Shown: positions 54,999 through 64,000, counted from the stretch's first letter. The stretch: DNA of 64,000 nucleotides from Clostridium beijerinckii HUN142 (GCF_000621745.1 NZ_JHXK01000012.1:62001-126000); one strand, 5' to 3'. Numbers and translations: made by a program. The notes: generated by a model not told the origin, from the letters alone.

Positions 54999-55778
54999 TT
55001 AAGTTTCAATCTGTTCTTTTATTCGCTCAAACATATTATCTCCTATTCCAGACACATTTTTTATTTCCTCAATTGATTTAAATCCACCATTTTTCTCTCT
55101 ATATTCAATTATACTTTTTGCTTTTGAATCACCTATACCGCTTAATGTTTTTAATTGATCTAACGTTGCATTATTTATATTAATCTTTTTTTCTAAACTA
55201 TCTTTATTACTAGAATTTGAATTTATAGTTTGTGTTTCCTTGCTTTCATCATTTTTATTCGAGATATAAATCAATTCATGATCTTGCAATTTTTTCGCTC
55301 TGTTTATATTACTTAAATCTGCATTTTCAGTAAGTCCACCAGACATGTCTATAAGATCCTTTACTATGGAGTTTTCATTCATTGTATAAACATCTGGCTT
55401 TCTTACTTCTCCTTTTATTTCTACAACTATGTTTTTATTTTTTGCTGTAACTATTTGCTCCTTACTATTCTTACTATTTAATTTATTATTATTTCCAGTA
55501 TTAGCAGGCTTATCACTTGATACATCAGAATCAATATTATCATCTACAAAAATACTTTCGGTATCATTTTTCTTTAATTCTTTAAACCCAGATTTCACAT
55601 ATAATCCTATAAGTATGATTACCACAATAAATAACATACTTAATATGCCAAGCTTTTTCTTATCCTTTAATAACTCTTGTACCACTTCTTCTTCTCCTTT
55701 ATATTTCTCTTTAGATATTATTTCCACTTTTTTATTATTTAGACTGTTATTGGAATCTATTTGAACTTTGTATAGCAT
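54999..55778 (-). CDS. comEA: ComEA-like helix-hairpin-helix membrane protein
   Basis: 259-residue protein with one membrane helix near residues 45-63 and the rest outside. Residues about 118-175 are an SLBB-like domain (VVEIKGEVRKPDVYTMNENS). Residues about 192-259 are paired helix-hairpin-helix motifs (INNATLDQLKTLSGIGDSKA, FKSIEEIKNVSGIGDNM), the DNA-binding part of ComEA. ComEA binds incoming DNA during natural transformation, but no comEC gene is adjacent, so competence itself is not shown. A clear ribosome-binding site is not visible before the ATG. Confidence 0.88.
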   Translation of the reverse strand: MLYKVQIDSNNSLNNKKVEIISKEKYKGEEEVVQELLKDKKKLGILSMLFIVVIILIGLYVKSGFKELKKNDTESIFVDDNIDSDVSSDKPANTGNNNKLNSKNSKEQIVTAKNKNIVVEIKGEVRKPDVYTMNENSIVKDLIDMSGGLTENADLSNINRAKKLQDHELIYISNKNDESKETQTINSNSSNKDSLEKKININNATLDQLKTLSGIGDSKAKSIIEYREKNGGFKSIEEIKNVSGIGDNMFERIKEQIET

Positions 55779-55849
55779 AAATTGCTTTTTTTTGATAAAA
55801 TGTATTTTGAGTATAATTAAAAATATTTGATATAAGTATGGAGAATTTT

Positions 55850-57085
55850 ATGAAAAGAATTTTTAAAACATTTAATATATTATTCTTGTTTTTATTTTGC
55901 TTTGCCTATACTAATGTACAAGCAGAAACACAACCTCCCCAGATTAATGCTGAAGGTTGCGCTTTAATTGATGCATCTACTGGCCAGGTGTTATATGGGA
56001 AAAATGAAGAGAAAGTTTTAGAACCTGCTTCAACTACTAAAGTAATGACTGCAATTATAACTTTAGAAAAGTGCAAACTAGATGATGAGGTGACAGTTCA
56101 AGAAGATTTCACAAAAATAGATGGTACCGCTGTTGGTTTATTAAAAGGTGATGTAGTAACTGTTCGCGATTTGCTTTTAGGGCTTCTTTTGGAATCAGGA
56201 AACGATTGTGCAAATGCTTTGGCTGATCACATATCAGGAAATACAGAAGCATTTTCCAAACTTATGAATGAAAAAGCAAAAGAACTGGGCGCTTTACACA
56301 CAAACTTTAAAAATCCAAGTGGATTGCCAGATCCTGAACATACAACTACTGCTCACGATTTAGCGTTATTTTTAAGAGAAGCTATCAACAATAAAGATTA
56401 TGTTCAACTATCTACTACCCCAAATTACACAATAACACTTAAAAATAATCCTTCAAAGACTATTGTACTTAACAATAAAAATTATATGATAAATAAGAAT
56501 TCTAGATATTATTACCCTTTTGCTCTTTGCGGTAAAAATGGCTATACAACAAAATCAAATCATACTTACGTAGCTGCTGCTGAAAAGAACGGACATGTTC
56601 TTGTAGCCTCATTTTTAAATGCACTTGATAAAGATCAAAACTTTCATGATATGCAATCAGTCTTAAATTACGGCTTTGATAATTATTCTTTAGTTCATCT
56701 TTATAAAAAAGGTGATGAAGTTTCACAATACAAAATAAATAACAACCTTACAATACCTGTTATGGCCTCAAAAGATATTGATTATGATGTTCCTAACGGC
56801 CAAGAAAATTCAGTGTCTTCTGAAATAAAAATACAGGATCAGGATTTAAGTAAACAATCATTTAATGAAGGTGATAACATACTAAAAGGTACCGTTTATG
56901 TTAATGATAAAGAATATACAACTATGGATTTAGCTGCTGGAACATCTAGAAAGTATGAATTTCCTCTTTCTATTAATTCATTATCAAACAATTCAAATTC
57001 ACAACTTTATATAGGTTCTGTCGCTATTGTATTAGCAGGAGTATTCGGATTAAGAAAACTTATAAATGTAAAATTAAAGAAATAA
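55850..57085 (+). CDS. dacF: D-alanyl-D-alanine carboxypeptidase, DacF type
   Basis: 411-residue class A low-molecular-weight penicillin-binding protein. A signal peptide ends near VQA (residue 25). The active-site Ser is in STTK (S61, K64), the second motif is SGN (S116), and the third is KNG within CGKNGYTT (a KTG variant). A C-terminal helix near residues 385-405 anchors it. It trims stem peptides and, in bacilli, dacF acts in spore cortex formation. The ATG at 55850 has GGAG 6 bases upstream; the ATG at 55838 would put that site inside the gene. Divergent from comEA. Confidence 0.93.
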   Translation: MKRIFKTFNILFLFLFCFAYTNVQAETQPPQINAEGCALIDASTGQVLYGKNEEKVLEPASTTKVMTAIITLEKCKLDDEVTVQEDFTKIDGTAVGLLKGDVVTVRDLLLGLLLESGNDCANALADHISGNTEAFSKLMNEKAKELGALHTNFKNPSGLPDPEHTTTAHDLALFLREAINNKDYVQLSTTPNYTITLKNNPSKTIVLNNKNYMINKNSRYYYPFALCGKNGYTTKSNHTYVAAAEKNGHVLVASFLNALDKDQNFHDMQSVLNYGFDNYSLVHLYKKGDEVSQYKINNNLTIPVMASKDIDYDVPNGQENSVSSEIKIQDQDLSKQSFNEGDNILKGTVYVNDKEYTTMDLAAGTSRKYEFPLSINSLSNNSNSQLYIGSVAIVLAGVFGLRKLINVKLKK

Positions 57086-57119
57086 AAATAAAGGAAGTCA
57101 TTTGTTGCTTCCTTTATTT
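57086..57119 (+). terminator. Terminator after dacF
   Basis: AAATAAAGGAAG/CTTCCTTTATTT stem running into a T-run immediately past the dacF stop. The reverse side may also serve the convergent asd gene. Confidence 0.88.
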
Positions 57120-57147
57120 TTTTATTCATATATATCAACTATAACAT

Positions 57148-58233
57148 TTACTTTTTAGTTAAATACCCGCAAGCTTTTAAATATTCAGCAGATAAAACAC
57201 CACCACCTGCCGCACCTCTTAATGTGTTATGAGAAAGGCACACAAATTTATAATCAAATATCTTATCTTCTCTTAACCTTCCCATTGTTATTCCCATTCC
57301 ATTTTCGTAATCCCTATCCAAATTAGTTTGAGGTCTATTTTCCTCTGTAAAATACTTTAAGAACTTTTTAGGTGCACTTGGGAGATTTAATACAACTTCA
57401 GGTGCCTCAAAATTATTCCATAAATTTATTATTTCTTCTTTTGAAGGTTTTTTCTTAAAACTAACATAAACTGCTGCTAAATGGCCATTCGTTACAGGAA
57501 CTCTTATGCATTGTGTTGTAATGACAGGATTTTTAGCATTTACTATTCTAGTACCTTCTATTCCCCCCCATATCTTCAATGGTTCATTTTCACTTTTTTC
57601 CTCTTCCCCACCTATAAATGGAATGACATTATCTAATATCTCAGGGCATTCCTTAAATGTCTTACCTGCTCCAGAAATCGCTTGATAAGTGCATGCAAGG
57701 ATTGTTTGTGGTTCATATTCCATAAGTGCATTTATAGGCGGTACGTAGCTTTGAATTGAGCAATTAGGTTTCACTGCTATAAATCCTCTTTTAGTTCCCA
57801 AACGTTTTTTTTGACTTTCAATAATATTAGCATGCACACCATTAATTTCTGGAATGAGAACTGGTACATCCTCTACATTTCTATTAGCTGAATTATTTGA
57901 AATAACTGGAGTTTCATGTCTTGCATAATCTTCTTCAAGCAATTTAGTTTGTTCCTTATTTAAAGAAATTGCACAAAATACAAAGTCAACCATTCTAGAT
58001 ATTTCTTCTACTTCAAAGGCATCCTTAACTATCATATTTTTATATTTTTCAGGTAATGGTGTAGTCATTTTCCACCTGTCACCAACAGCTTCTTTATAAG
58101 TTATACCAGCTGAATTTTTACTAGCAGCAAGTACAGATACTTCAAACCATGGATGATTTTCTAAAAGACATACGAAACGCTGCCCTACCATACCTGTAGC
58201 TCCTATTATTCCAACTTTCAATTTATTACTCAT
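57148..58233 (-). CDS. asd: Aspartate-semialdehyde dehydrogenase (archaeal/fungal-type)
   Basis: 361-residue enzyme reducing aspartyl phosphate to the semialdehyde, shared by lysine, threonine, methionine and diaminopimelate synthesis. GIIGATGMVGQRFV is the NADP site, catalytic Cys in KPNCSIQSY, His in VPVTNGHLAAVYVS, and a GAAGG end. Sequence is of the branch common in archaea and fungi as well as many clostridia, not the E. coli type. ATG at 58233 with GAGGTGTTGGTA upstream. Divergent from a LysR regulator. Confidence 0.94.
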   Translation of the reverse strand: MSNKLKVGIIGATGMVGQRFVCLLENHPWFEVSVLAASKNSAGITYKEAVGDRWKMTTPLPEKYKNMIVKDAFEVEEISRMVDFVFCAISLNKEQTKLLEEDYARHETPVISNNSANRNVEDVPVLIPEINGVHANIIESQKKRLGTKRGFIAVKPNCSIQSYVPPINALMEYEPQTILACTYQAISGAGKTFKECPEILDNVIPFIGGEEEKSENEPLKIWGGIEGTRIVNAKNPVITTQCIRVPVTNGHLAAVYVSFKKKPSKEEIINLWNNFEAPEVVLNLPSAPKKFLKYFTEENRPQTNLDRDYENGMGITMGRLREDKIFDYKFVCLSHNTLRGAAGGGVLSAEYLKACGYLTKK

Positions 58234-58270
58234 TACCAACACCTCTTAAAATTTAATTTTGCCTATCTTT

Positions 58271-58292
58271 TATAAATATGATATCATTTATA
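58271..58292. promoter_or_regulatory. Dyad in asd/lysR divergent gap
   Basis: Near-perfect dyad TATAAATATGATATCATTTA plus TA, with core ATGATATCAT. It lies 38 bases before asd and 64 bases before lysR, a fitting place for a LysR-type operator. Confidence 0.45.
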
Positions 58293-58355
58293 CATATATT
58301 AGTAAAATTGATAATTTCTATTACTTTAATCAATATTTTTGATGGAGATGATTTT

Positions 58356-59252
58356 GTGGACTTTAAACAGCTTAATGCTTTCTTAACAATAAGCAAACTT
58401 CAAAGTTTCACTAAAGCTGCTGATGCTTTGGGTTATGCGCAATCCAGCATAACAACTCAAATTAAACTATTAGAAAGTGAACTAGAGGTAAAACTTTTTG
58501 ATAGAATTGGTAAAAATGTAACCCTAACACATGAGGGAAAAAAGCTTTTACCGTACGCAAAGCAAATGTTGAAACTTTCAAGTGATATTAAAAATACAGT
58601 TTTTAGCAAGGAAACTCCAAGCGGAACTTTAACTATCGGAGCTGCCGAATCCTTATGCGTATTAAGATTACCAGAAATACTTAAAGAATATAAAAAACTT
58701 TATCCTGATGTTGAAGTTTCTCTGAAATTCGGAAGTTGTGCCGACTTTAGATATTTTTTAACTGATAATATTATTGATGTAGCATTTTCATTAGGAGTTA
58801 AAATTGATTCAGAAGAATTTGTATCTGAAATAGAAATTTCAGAGCCTATGCTACTTTTAGCGTATCCCGGACATCCACTTGTTAACAAAGAATCAGTATT
58901 TCCTAAAGATATTGAAGGCGAGTCTCTTATACTAACAGAAATTGGTTGCAGTTATAGAGCTGCTTTGGAAAATATCTTGAGCGGTTGCAATATAAAACCA
59001 AATGTAGGTTTAGAAACAGGAAGTGTGCAGGCTATTAAACAGTTTACTATGAGCAGGCTTGGAATTACTCTGCTTCCAAAGGTTGCTGTAGAAGATGAGA
59101 TAAATAGCGGAAATCTCATTCCCTTAAATTGGGTTGGTCCTGATTTCGGAATAATTTCTCAGGTACTTTACCATAAGGATAAATGGATTTCCCCAGCACT
59201 AAGAGAATTTCTTAAACTCTCACGAGATTTCATGCAACCTTATCTAAAATAA
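58356..59252 (+). CDS. LysR family transcriptional regulator
   Basis: 298-residue regulator. The N-terminal helix-turn-helix is FKQLNAFLTISKLQSFTKAA...AQSSITTQIKLLE, followed by the periplasmic-binding-like effector domain (GTLTIGAAESLCVLRLPEIL). I use the GTG at 58356, with GGAG 9 bases before it, because the frame upstream to 58278 is a hydrophobic stretch unlike LysR proteins. Divergent from asd, a possible target. Effector unknown. Confidence 0.92.
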   Translation: MDFKQLNAFLTISKLQSFTKAADALGYAQSSITTQIKLLESELEVKLFDRIGKNVTLTHEGKKLLPYAKQMLKLSSDIKNTVFSKETPSGTLTIGAAESLCVLRLPEILKEYKKLYPDVEVSLKFGSCADFRYFLTDNIIDVAFSLGVKIDSEEFVSEIEISEPMLLLAYPGHPLVNKESVFPKDIEGESLILTEIGCSYRAALENILSGCNIKPNVGLETGSVQAIKQFTMSRLGITLLPKVAVEDEINSGNLIPLNWVGPDFGIISQVLYHKDKWISPALREFLKLSRDFMQPYLK

Positions 59253-59308
59253 GAAATCTCACCACTGAATTGTGAATATTAAACAAAATTATTTGTATGC
59301 AATTTATG

Positions 59309-59337
59309 AAGGCAGTCTATTAAAAATACACTGCCTT
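59309..59337. terminator. Terminator between convergent lysR and kinase genes
   Basis: AAGGCAGT/ACTGCCTT stem with a 13-base loop, followed by TAAATTT on the plus strand. Confidence 0.6.
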
Positions 59338-59408
59338 TAAATTTCACCTTATTACCTCATTATATTTTTCTTTAACCTACTGTTGCCTTTATGAGCATTT
59401 TCAATAAA

Positions 59409-61169
59409 TTACAAAAGCTTAAACCAAAACTTTACTCCCAAATTTGTATTTTCTACTCCAAACTCAATATTATGCAGCTGGAATATATTTTTTACTATCG
59501 CTAGTCCAATTCCTGTTCTTCTTTGACTTCTAACTCTTGAATTATCTCCTCTATAGAATATGTCCCATATTAAATTTATTTTATCTTTTGGAATATGCTC
59601 ACCTTCATTTTCAATATTAAAAATCTGATTCTTTAATGTTATATTTATCTCTTTATTTTCTTCAGTGTGGTATATAGCATTAGAAAGTAAATTATTTATA
59701 ACCCTCTCTATAAGCGCATAATCAGCATTAATATAATATTCTTTATCAGTTAAATAATTTATATGCAGGCTCCTATCATTAAATAGCTTTTCATTTTTCT
59801 TTAAAATCACTTCTACAAGGCTGTTTATGCAAAATTCTTCTTTTCTAAGTTCATAAGCCTTAGCTTCCATCTTAGATAGATCAAGCATTTCTAACACTAT
59901 TTTATCCATCTTATAAGTTTCATCTATTATTACATCAAGATAATAATCTCTTTTATCTTCAGCTATTTTTTCTTTAAGACCTTCCCCATATGTCCGTATA
60001 ATTCCTAGAGGAGTTTTCAATTCATGAGCTATAGCGCTTGTGAGTTCTCTTCTGTTTTTTTCTAAAACCACTTGCTTTTCATATGTTTTATATAAACCTT
60101 TTGACAAGATGATTACCACTGCAATAACGATACTGAATGAAACTATATATAATGGTATAGCCTTTGGAAGTACGTCCTCCCACGGATAATAATCTGCCTG
60201 TAAATTTATATAATACTTATGGTCATTTATATTCAATGTATTAATATAATCATAATTAATTTTTCCAAATGCTTTATTTATGTTATTACGTGCATATATA
60301 TACCCATTTTCATCCATTATGCTTCTTATTTCTTCTTCCTTATATTTCTTAAAATTGTTGTACCTTCGAAAAATTTTCTTATATAAATAATTATTATTAT
60401 TAGAACTATAAGTATCACTATTATAATGAATTTCCCAATTAGGATCAAAATTATCAGCTATATTTATTTTTCTTAATCCATCTACCCCTTCAACATTGAA
60501 ATTATATGTTTTAATTTTCTCTCCTCTTTCTATACCTTCATCTGGATTAACTGGTCCATCTAGTGTACTTTCATAGATTTCTAATACTTCTGGTATTATT
60601 TCATTTCCATTAGCATATCCTTGTACTTTAATAAAATATTCTTTAGATTTGCTTTTTTGATTGTAAACCTTAAAAACTTCTATCTGTTGATCTTCTGATA
60701 AATACTTATCTAAATCAATATATCTATTTACATTGCAATGATCTGTCTTTGATTTTTCAGATTCATCTTCAGTTATTACCAACATATTTCTAGATTTAGC
60801 TATCACATTAAAATTTTCATCATATAAATCAGCTTTTGAAAACATCTCTTTGCTAAAAGCTGATGTAAAATAAGAAATTTCACTATTTAAACTTGTTAAA
60901 TAATTTATATCCTTATTCAATGAATTGGTATCATCTTCCCAATATCCTTTTCTTCCATCTGATAATCTTTCATATTCATTATCGAGCACATCCCTAGATA
61001 TCCTCTCTTGTAAAACACTCTCCATATTATCAAACTTAGCATTATTCTCGTCTACTTTAGCTTTATAATATATTGCAGTAAACACAATTGCAGCAATAAA
61101 GTAAAATGTTAAAAACGTAGCTGCTGTTTTTAAAAATATACTTTTAAATGCGGTTTTCGCTTTCATCAT
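59409..61169 (-). CDS. Sensor histidine kinase (partner of interrupted regulator)
   Basis: 586-residue membrane kinase. Membrane helices near residues 14-36 and 340-362 enclose an unusually large outer sensor domain of about 300 residues. HisKA follows (SAIAHELKTPLGIIRTYGEG), then HATPase motifs INNLLSNAIYHTEEN and RTGIGLAIVKNIF. Its start overlaps the regulator's reading frame by 26 bases. The regulator frame carries an in-frame TAG, so this kinase may lack a full partner. The frame itself appears intact. Confidence 0.92.
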   Translation of the reverse strand: MMKAKTAFKSIFLKTAATFLTFYFIAAIVFTAIYYKAKVDENNAKFDNMESVLQERISRDVLDNEYERLSDGRKGYWEDDTNSLNKDINYLTSLNSEISYFTSAFSKEMFSKADLYDENFNVIAKSRNMLVITEDESEKSKTDHCNVNRYIDLDKYLSEDQQIEVFKVYNQKSKSKEYFIKVQGYANGNEIIPEVLEIYESTLDGPVNPDEGIERGEKIKTYNFNVEGVDGLRKINIADNFDPNWEIHYNSDTYSSNNNNYLYKKIFRRYNNFKKYKEEEIRSIMDENGYIYARNNINKAFGKINYDYINTLNINDHKYYINLQADYYPWEDVLPKAIPLYIVSFSIVIAVVIILSKGLYKTYEKQVVLEKNRRELTSAIAHELKTPLGIIRTYGEGLKEKIAEDKRDYYLDVIIDETYKMDKIVLEMLDLSKMEAKAYELRKEEFCINSLVEVILKKNEKLFNDRSLHINYLTDKEYYINADYALIERVINNLLSNAIYHTEENKEINITLKNQIFNIENEGEHIPKDKINLIWDIFYRGDNSRVRSQRRTGIGLAIVKNIFQLHNIEFGVENTNLGVKFWFKLL

Positions 61170-61887
61170 TTCTCACCTCAAATTTATACCCAACTTTCAT
61201 AATCGTGTGTAAGTGGTACGCGCCTTCACCTAAAGCTTTCCTAAGCTTTTTTATATGAGTATCAAGCACCCTGTCATTTCCATCGAAATCATATCCCCAA
61301 AACTTAATTAATAGCTGCTCTCTTTCTATAATCCTATTTTTATTTGCAATGAAATAATAAAGTAAATCCTACTCCATCTTAGGAAGAGAAATCTCTTCAT
61401 TATTTATATATACTTTATGTGTCTTACAATCTACACAAATCTCATCTACGCAAAGCCTATCCTCTGCTATTATTCCTTTCGCTCTTTTAATCAAGGAAAT
61501 ACATTTAGCATATAATACTTTTAATGAAAATGGCTTAGTAATATAGTCATCAGCTCCTAATTTATATCCATAAAGATTATCTTCCTCATCACTTTTAGCT
61601 GTAATGAAAATTATGGGTATATCACTATTATTAATTGAACCTCGAACTTTATCTTTACGAATTTTCTCACATACAGAAAACCCATCAAGTTTTGGCATCA
61701 TAATATCTAATAAAACTAGATCGAAGCTCTTATTTTCTAATATTTCCAAAGCCCCTATTCCATCACTGGCACAAACCACCTCACATTCTTTTATTTCAAA
61801 ATAATCTTTGATAATTTCCTGCATTCTTTTTTCATCTTCAACTAATAGAACCTTATAATTCAATCTATCTCCCCTCCTCATAACCAT
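61144..61887 (-). pseudogene. OmpR-family response regulator interrupted by in-frame TAG
   Basis: Reading the minus strand from 61887, the receiver domain is intact (LVEDEKRMQEI, LVLLDIMMPKLDG, ADDYITKPFSLKV). Translation meets TAG at 61369-61371, inside the motif normally read as PK-(E/M)-(F/Y)-DLLYYF. After that codon the same frame continues without fault through the winged helix (FIANKNRIIEREQLL, VLDTHIKKLRKALGEG, HTIMKVGYKFEV) to a TAA at 61144. The total of 248 codons is the normal size. A single-base change from TAT/TTG-like codons would explain it. The free receiver (172 residues) could still be made. Confidence 0.9.
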
Positions 61888-61981
61888 AATAATAATGTCA
61901 TGTGTACTCCTTATGTCTTTTTCTTATATTTTAACTAAGTCCATATTAGCTACTCTTATTTAAATATTATAGGCAATAATA

Positions 61982-62017
61982 AAAGCTCAAACAATTAACG
62001 AAAAATTGCTGAGCTTT
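61982..62017 (-). terminator. Terminator after pseudouridine synthase gene
   Basis: AAAGCTCA/TGAGCTTT stem with inner CAATT/AATTG pairing and TTTATTATT on the minus strand, about 100 bases past the stop. Confidence 0.75.
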
Positions 62018-62114
62018 AAATATGTTCAACTATCTATACCATATATTTCTAAAAAATATTCACTAAAAATTTGTGCCTAGAAGCACTATTCTAAAATCCA
62101 ACTAGGAAGATACC

Positions 62115-63026
62115 TTACTTTAAGACTTTCAATTTACTAATTAATTCTTTCATATCATCCGGAAGGTCCGCTCTTAATGAAAGTATTTCACCACTTCTTG
62201 GAGATTTAAAATTTAATCCATAAGCATGAAGTGCTTGCCTTTTGATCAAATCCATTTCCTCATCACCAAAGCCATATAAAGTATCTCCATAAATAGGATG
62301 TCCAAGGCTGCTTAAATGAACTCTGATTTGGTGAGTTCTTCCAGTTTCTAATTTACATTCAATTAAACTAGAATTCTTAAATTCCTCGATAACTTCATAA
62401 TGAGTTATACTTCTCTGTCCTCTTTCATCAATTATTCTTTTTATTCCATTTTCGATACCTTCTGGCTTGTAAATAGGAAAGTCAATTGTTCCTTGCTTTT
62501 CTTTCATAACTCCATGGACTATTGCTAAATATTTTTTCCCAACTTTATTTTCACTCATTTCTTTTGATAACATTCCATGAGAAAACTGATTCTTTGCAAT
62601 TATAATGAGACCAGAAGTATTCATATCTAATCTTGAAACCAGTCTAACAATGCAATTTTGATCGCTTTCCATAAAGTAATTTATTACTCCATTAGCAAGA
62701 GTGCCACTTTGATAACTTTTAGTTGGATGAACCACCATAAAAGGTTTCTTGTTAACTACTAAAATATCTTCATCTTCATAAACTATATCTATATCCATTT
62801 TTTCTGGCGCTATATCCTGGCTTTCATCTTTAGCCAAATCAATCTTTATAATTTCTCCCTCATTTAGAACTCTATTCATTTTTACAACTTCATCATTAAC
62901 AAATATTCTTTTACCAAGAGATGCACTTCTAATTAACCTTGTTGATAAGCCAAGTTCCACTTTCAAATATTCTCTTATTTTAGTGCCCTTCTCTATGTTA
63001 ACAACGTGTTTTTCTAAAATACTCAT
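62115..63026 (-). CDS. RluA/RluD family pseudouridine synthase
   Basis: 303-residue enzyme. An S4-like RNA-binding part (about residues 15-75, SASLGKRIFVNDEVV) precedes the catalytic domain, whose Asp lies in RLDMNTSGLII. GRTHQIRVHLSSLGHPIYGD follows, the RluA-family signature. Converts uridine to pseudouridine in rRNA or tRNA; the exact site is not readable, as clostridia have several paralogs. Start ATG at 63026 follows AGGAGAAGATAAATT. Monocistronic. Confidence 0.93.
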   Translation of the reverse strand: MSILEKHVVNIEKGTKIREYLKVELGLSTRLIRSASLGKRIFVNDEVVKMNRVLNEGEIIKIDLAKDESQDIAPEKMDIDIVYEDEDILVVNKKPFMVVHPTKSYQSGTLANGVINYFMESDQNCIVRLVSRLDMNTSGLIIIAKNQFSHGMLSKEMSENKVGKKYLAIVHGVMKEKQGTIDFPIYKPEGIENGIKRIIDERGQRSITHYEVIEEFKNSSLIECKLETGRTHQIRVHLSSLGHPIYGDTLYGFGDEEMDLIKRQALHAYGLNFKSPRSGEILSLRADLPDDMKELISKLKVLK

Positions 63027-63166
63027 ATAATTTATCTTCTCCTCATATAGTATAATTTAGGAATATGTAAAATTGATGATGCACAATAACGATAATACTC
63101 CTTCTAATATCTTTGTATTTTTACTAACCATACATATCTATTAAGTTTATGTGCATCACTATACTA

Positions 63167-63353
63167 GAAATAAGTAACATATTATGTGGAGTGTTTCATT
63201 GAAATTTAGGTGGTAATGATTCTTGACTAGAAGTTGTTCCAAAATGCTAGTTCAAAGATTACCTTTGAGGCTAGCATTTTGGGCATAACTTCTAGTCTCA
63301 GAATCATCCATCTAAATTTCAGAGAAACCGGAACATAATATGTTACTTATTTC
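63167..63353. repeat. 187-nt near-perfect inverted-repeat element
   Basis: The outer 21 bases at each end (63167-63187 and 63333-63353) are perfect complements, beginning GAAATAAGTAACATATTATG. The next 60 or so bases on each arm match with scattered mismatches, including GAAATTTAG, GACTAGAAGTT and CCAAAATGCTAG. The short centre (about 63252-63272, CAAAG...CTTTG) also pairs. No open reading frame fills it. It could be a small non-autonomous transposon (MITE), an extragenic palindromic element, or an RNA hairpin. It occupies most of the 357-base gap; no target duplication was certain. Confidence 0.75.
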
Positions 63354-63383
63354 GTTGAGCCACCACACAACTTTAAATTCACT

Positions 63384-64000
63384 TTACTTACCAAAGGTTT
63401 CAAAATCCTTACCTAAAATTATAATCACATCATAATCTTTATATTCTTTCTTGTTCTCTTTTTCATAATTTTCTTTTATATTTAAATCCTGTTTAATAGT
63501 CTTTAATTTATCAGCATCATTAGTAAGTATTTCACTTTTATCACTAAGTTCAGTATTGCCAGTATCAATCTTTGTATACCCAGCACTATTTAATTCCTTT
63601 GCTACTTTTGACGCTAATCCATTAATCTTTGTAGCATTTAACACCTTGATTCTTATATCATCTTTTGCTGCTCCTTCTGTTGATTTATTAGATGTAGAAG
63701 ATGAAGTAAGTGATGATAATATGTCTTTATTTTCATTTTTATCAACTATTAAAAATGACTCTCCATTTATGGTTTTCGGTGTTCCACTTACAGTTGCCAT
63801 TGTTACATTTTCCTTTTTTATACCAATAAATTTCAGTCCATATCCTAAAATATCAGTTGGCGACAGATTGGTTTCTACATTATCTCCTAATGCTGTCATT
63901 ATCTTAGGTGCTTTAAATATTATAAAAGGACTTGTACATTTTTCAATAACCTTCGAAATAAATTTTTGTTGATTTTCTATTCTATCTAAATCTCCATTAG
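63384..64000 (-). CDS. LytR-CpsA-Psr family protein, C-terminal part (cut by window end)
   Basis: Partial gene whose 5' end lies beyond 64000. The first readable codons encode NGDLDRIENQQKFISKVIEK, typical of the LCP catalytic domain (GDLxRxxRQQ region). The frame continues through PTDILGYGLKFIG. The C-terminal stretch IRIKVLNATKINGLASKVA is a LytR_C domain (VLN-x-T...GLA). LCP enzymes transfer wall polymers such as teichoic acids to peptidoglycan. An internal ATG at 63899 is not the start. The stop is followed by the 187-nt hairpin element. Confidence 0.88.
   Translation of the reverse strand, partial: NGDLDRIENQQKFISKVIEKCTSPFIIFKAPKIMTALGDNVETNLSPTDILGYGLKFIGIKKENVTMATVSGTPKTINGESFLIVDKNENKDILSSLTSSSTSNKSTEGAAKDDIRIKVLNATKINGLASKVAKELNSAGYTKIDTGNTELSDKSEILTNDADKLKTIKQDLNIKENYEKENKKEYKDYDVIIILGKDFETFGK

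Overview
The window looks like a chromosomal segment of a mesophilic, spore-forming Clostridium sensu stricto (cluster I; a C. beijerinckii-like relative is my best guess, inferred from gene content and not tested). The DNA is roughly 30% G+C, ribosome-binding sites are strong (AGGAGG), UUG and GUG starts are common, and almost every gene or short operon ends in an A/T-flanked hairpin. Sporulation genes (prkA-yhbH-spoVR, a dacF-like carboxypeptidase), rubrerythrin, a PPi-type phosphofructokinase and ferredoxin-like oxidoreductases fit an anaerobic endospore former. No rRNA, tRNA, CRISPR array, prophage or intact insertion sequence was recognised.

Layout. 0-8.5 kb: rpoN, a degV-family gene, trmL, then an envelope group (VanW-family protein, GH25 lysozyme, VanRS-like two-component system). 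8.7-16.3 kb: ABC-F ATPase divergent from a TetR regulator, an unknown 159-residue protein divergent from a class V aminotransferase, PPi-phosphofructokinase, and mntP-fur. 16.4-23 kb: ddl, plsC-nth, cysK-cysE behind a cysteine T-box, and a soluble PRC/MgtE_N/CBS protein with a long unexplained leader. 23.6-29.7 kb: a YgiQ radical SAM protein, an orphan 7-TM protein, lipid kinase, pssA, two small unknowns and rubrerythrin. 29.8-34.3 kb: the prkA-yhbH-spoVR operon. 34.7-36.9 kb: three small unknown proteins and namA. 37-43 kb: a nickel locus, with an ECF nickel transporter (nikMN-nikQ-nikO) followed by larC, larE and larB, which make the nickel-pincer nucleotide cofactor. No larA enzyme is present, and a 48-bp perfect palindrome sits upstream. 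43-47 kb: aldo/keto reductase and its probable MerR regulator, a cyclophilin lipoprotein, and endonuclease IV. 47.4-52 kb: a c-di-GMP-I riboswitch in front of a truncated cheY, then a compact resistance-like module in which a two-component system lies beside two genes (a monooxygenase-like protein and a MATE pump), each with a near-copy of one promoter built from four contiguous 11-bp repeats. 52-64 kb: rlmD-type methyltransferase, small envelope proteins, comEA-like, dacF, asd/lysR, a two-component system whose regulator has an in-frame TAG, an RluA-type pseudouridine synthase, a 187-nt hairpin element, and the 3' part of an LCP-family gene cut by the window edge.

The least conventional parts are the duplicated 11-bp-repeat promoters with their adjacent two-component system, the riboswitch driving a cheY remnant, the nickel locus without its enzyme but with a large operator-like palindrome, the amber-interrupted response regulator, and the 187-nt inverted-repeat element.
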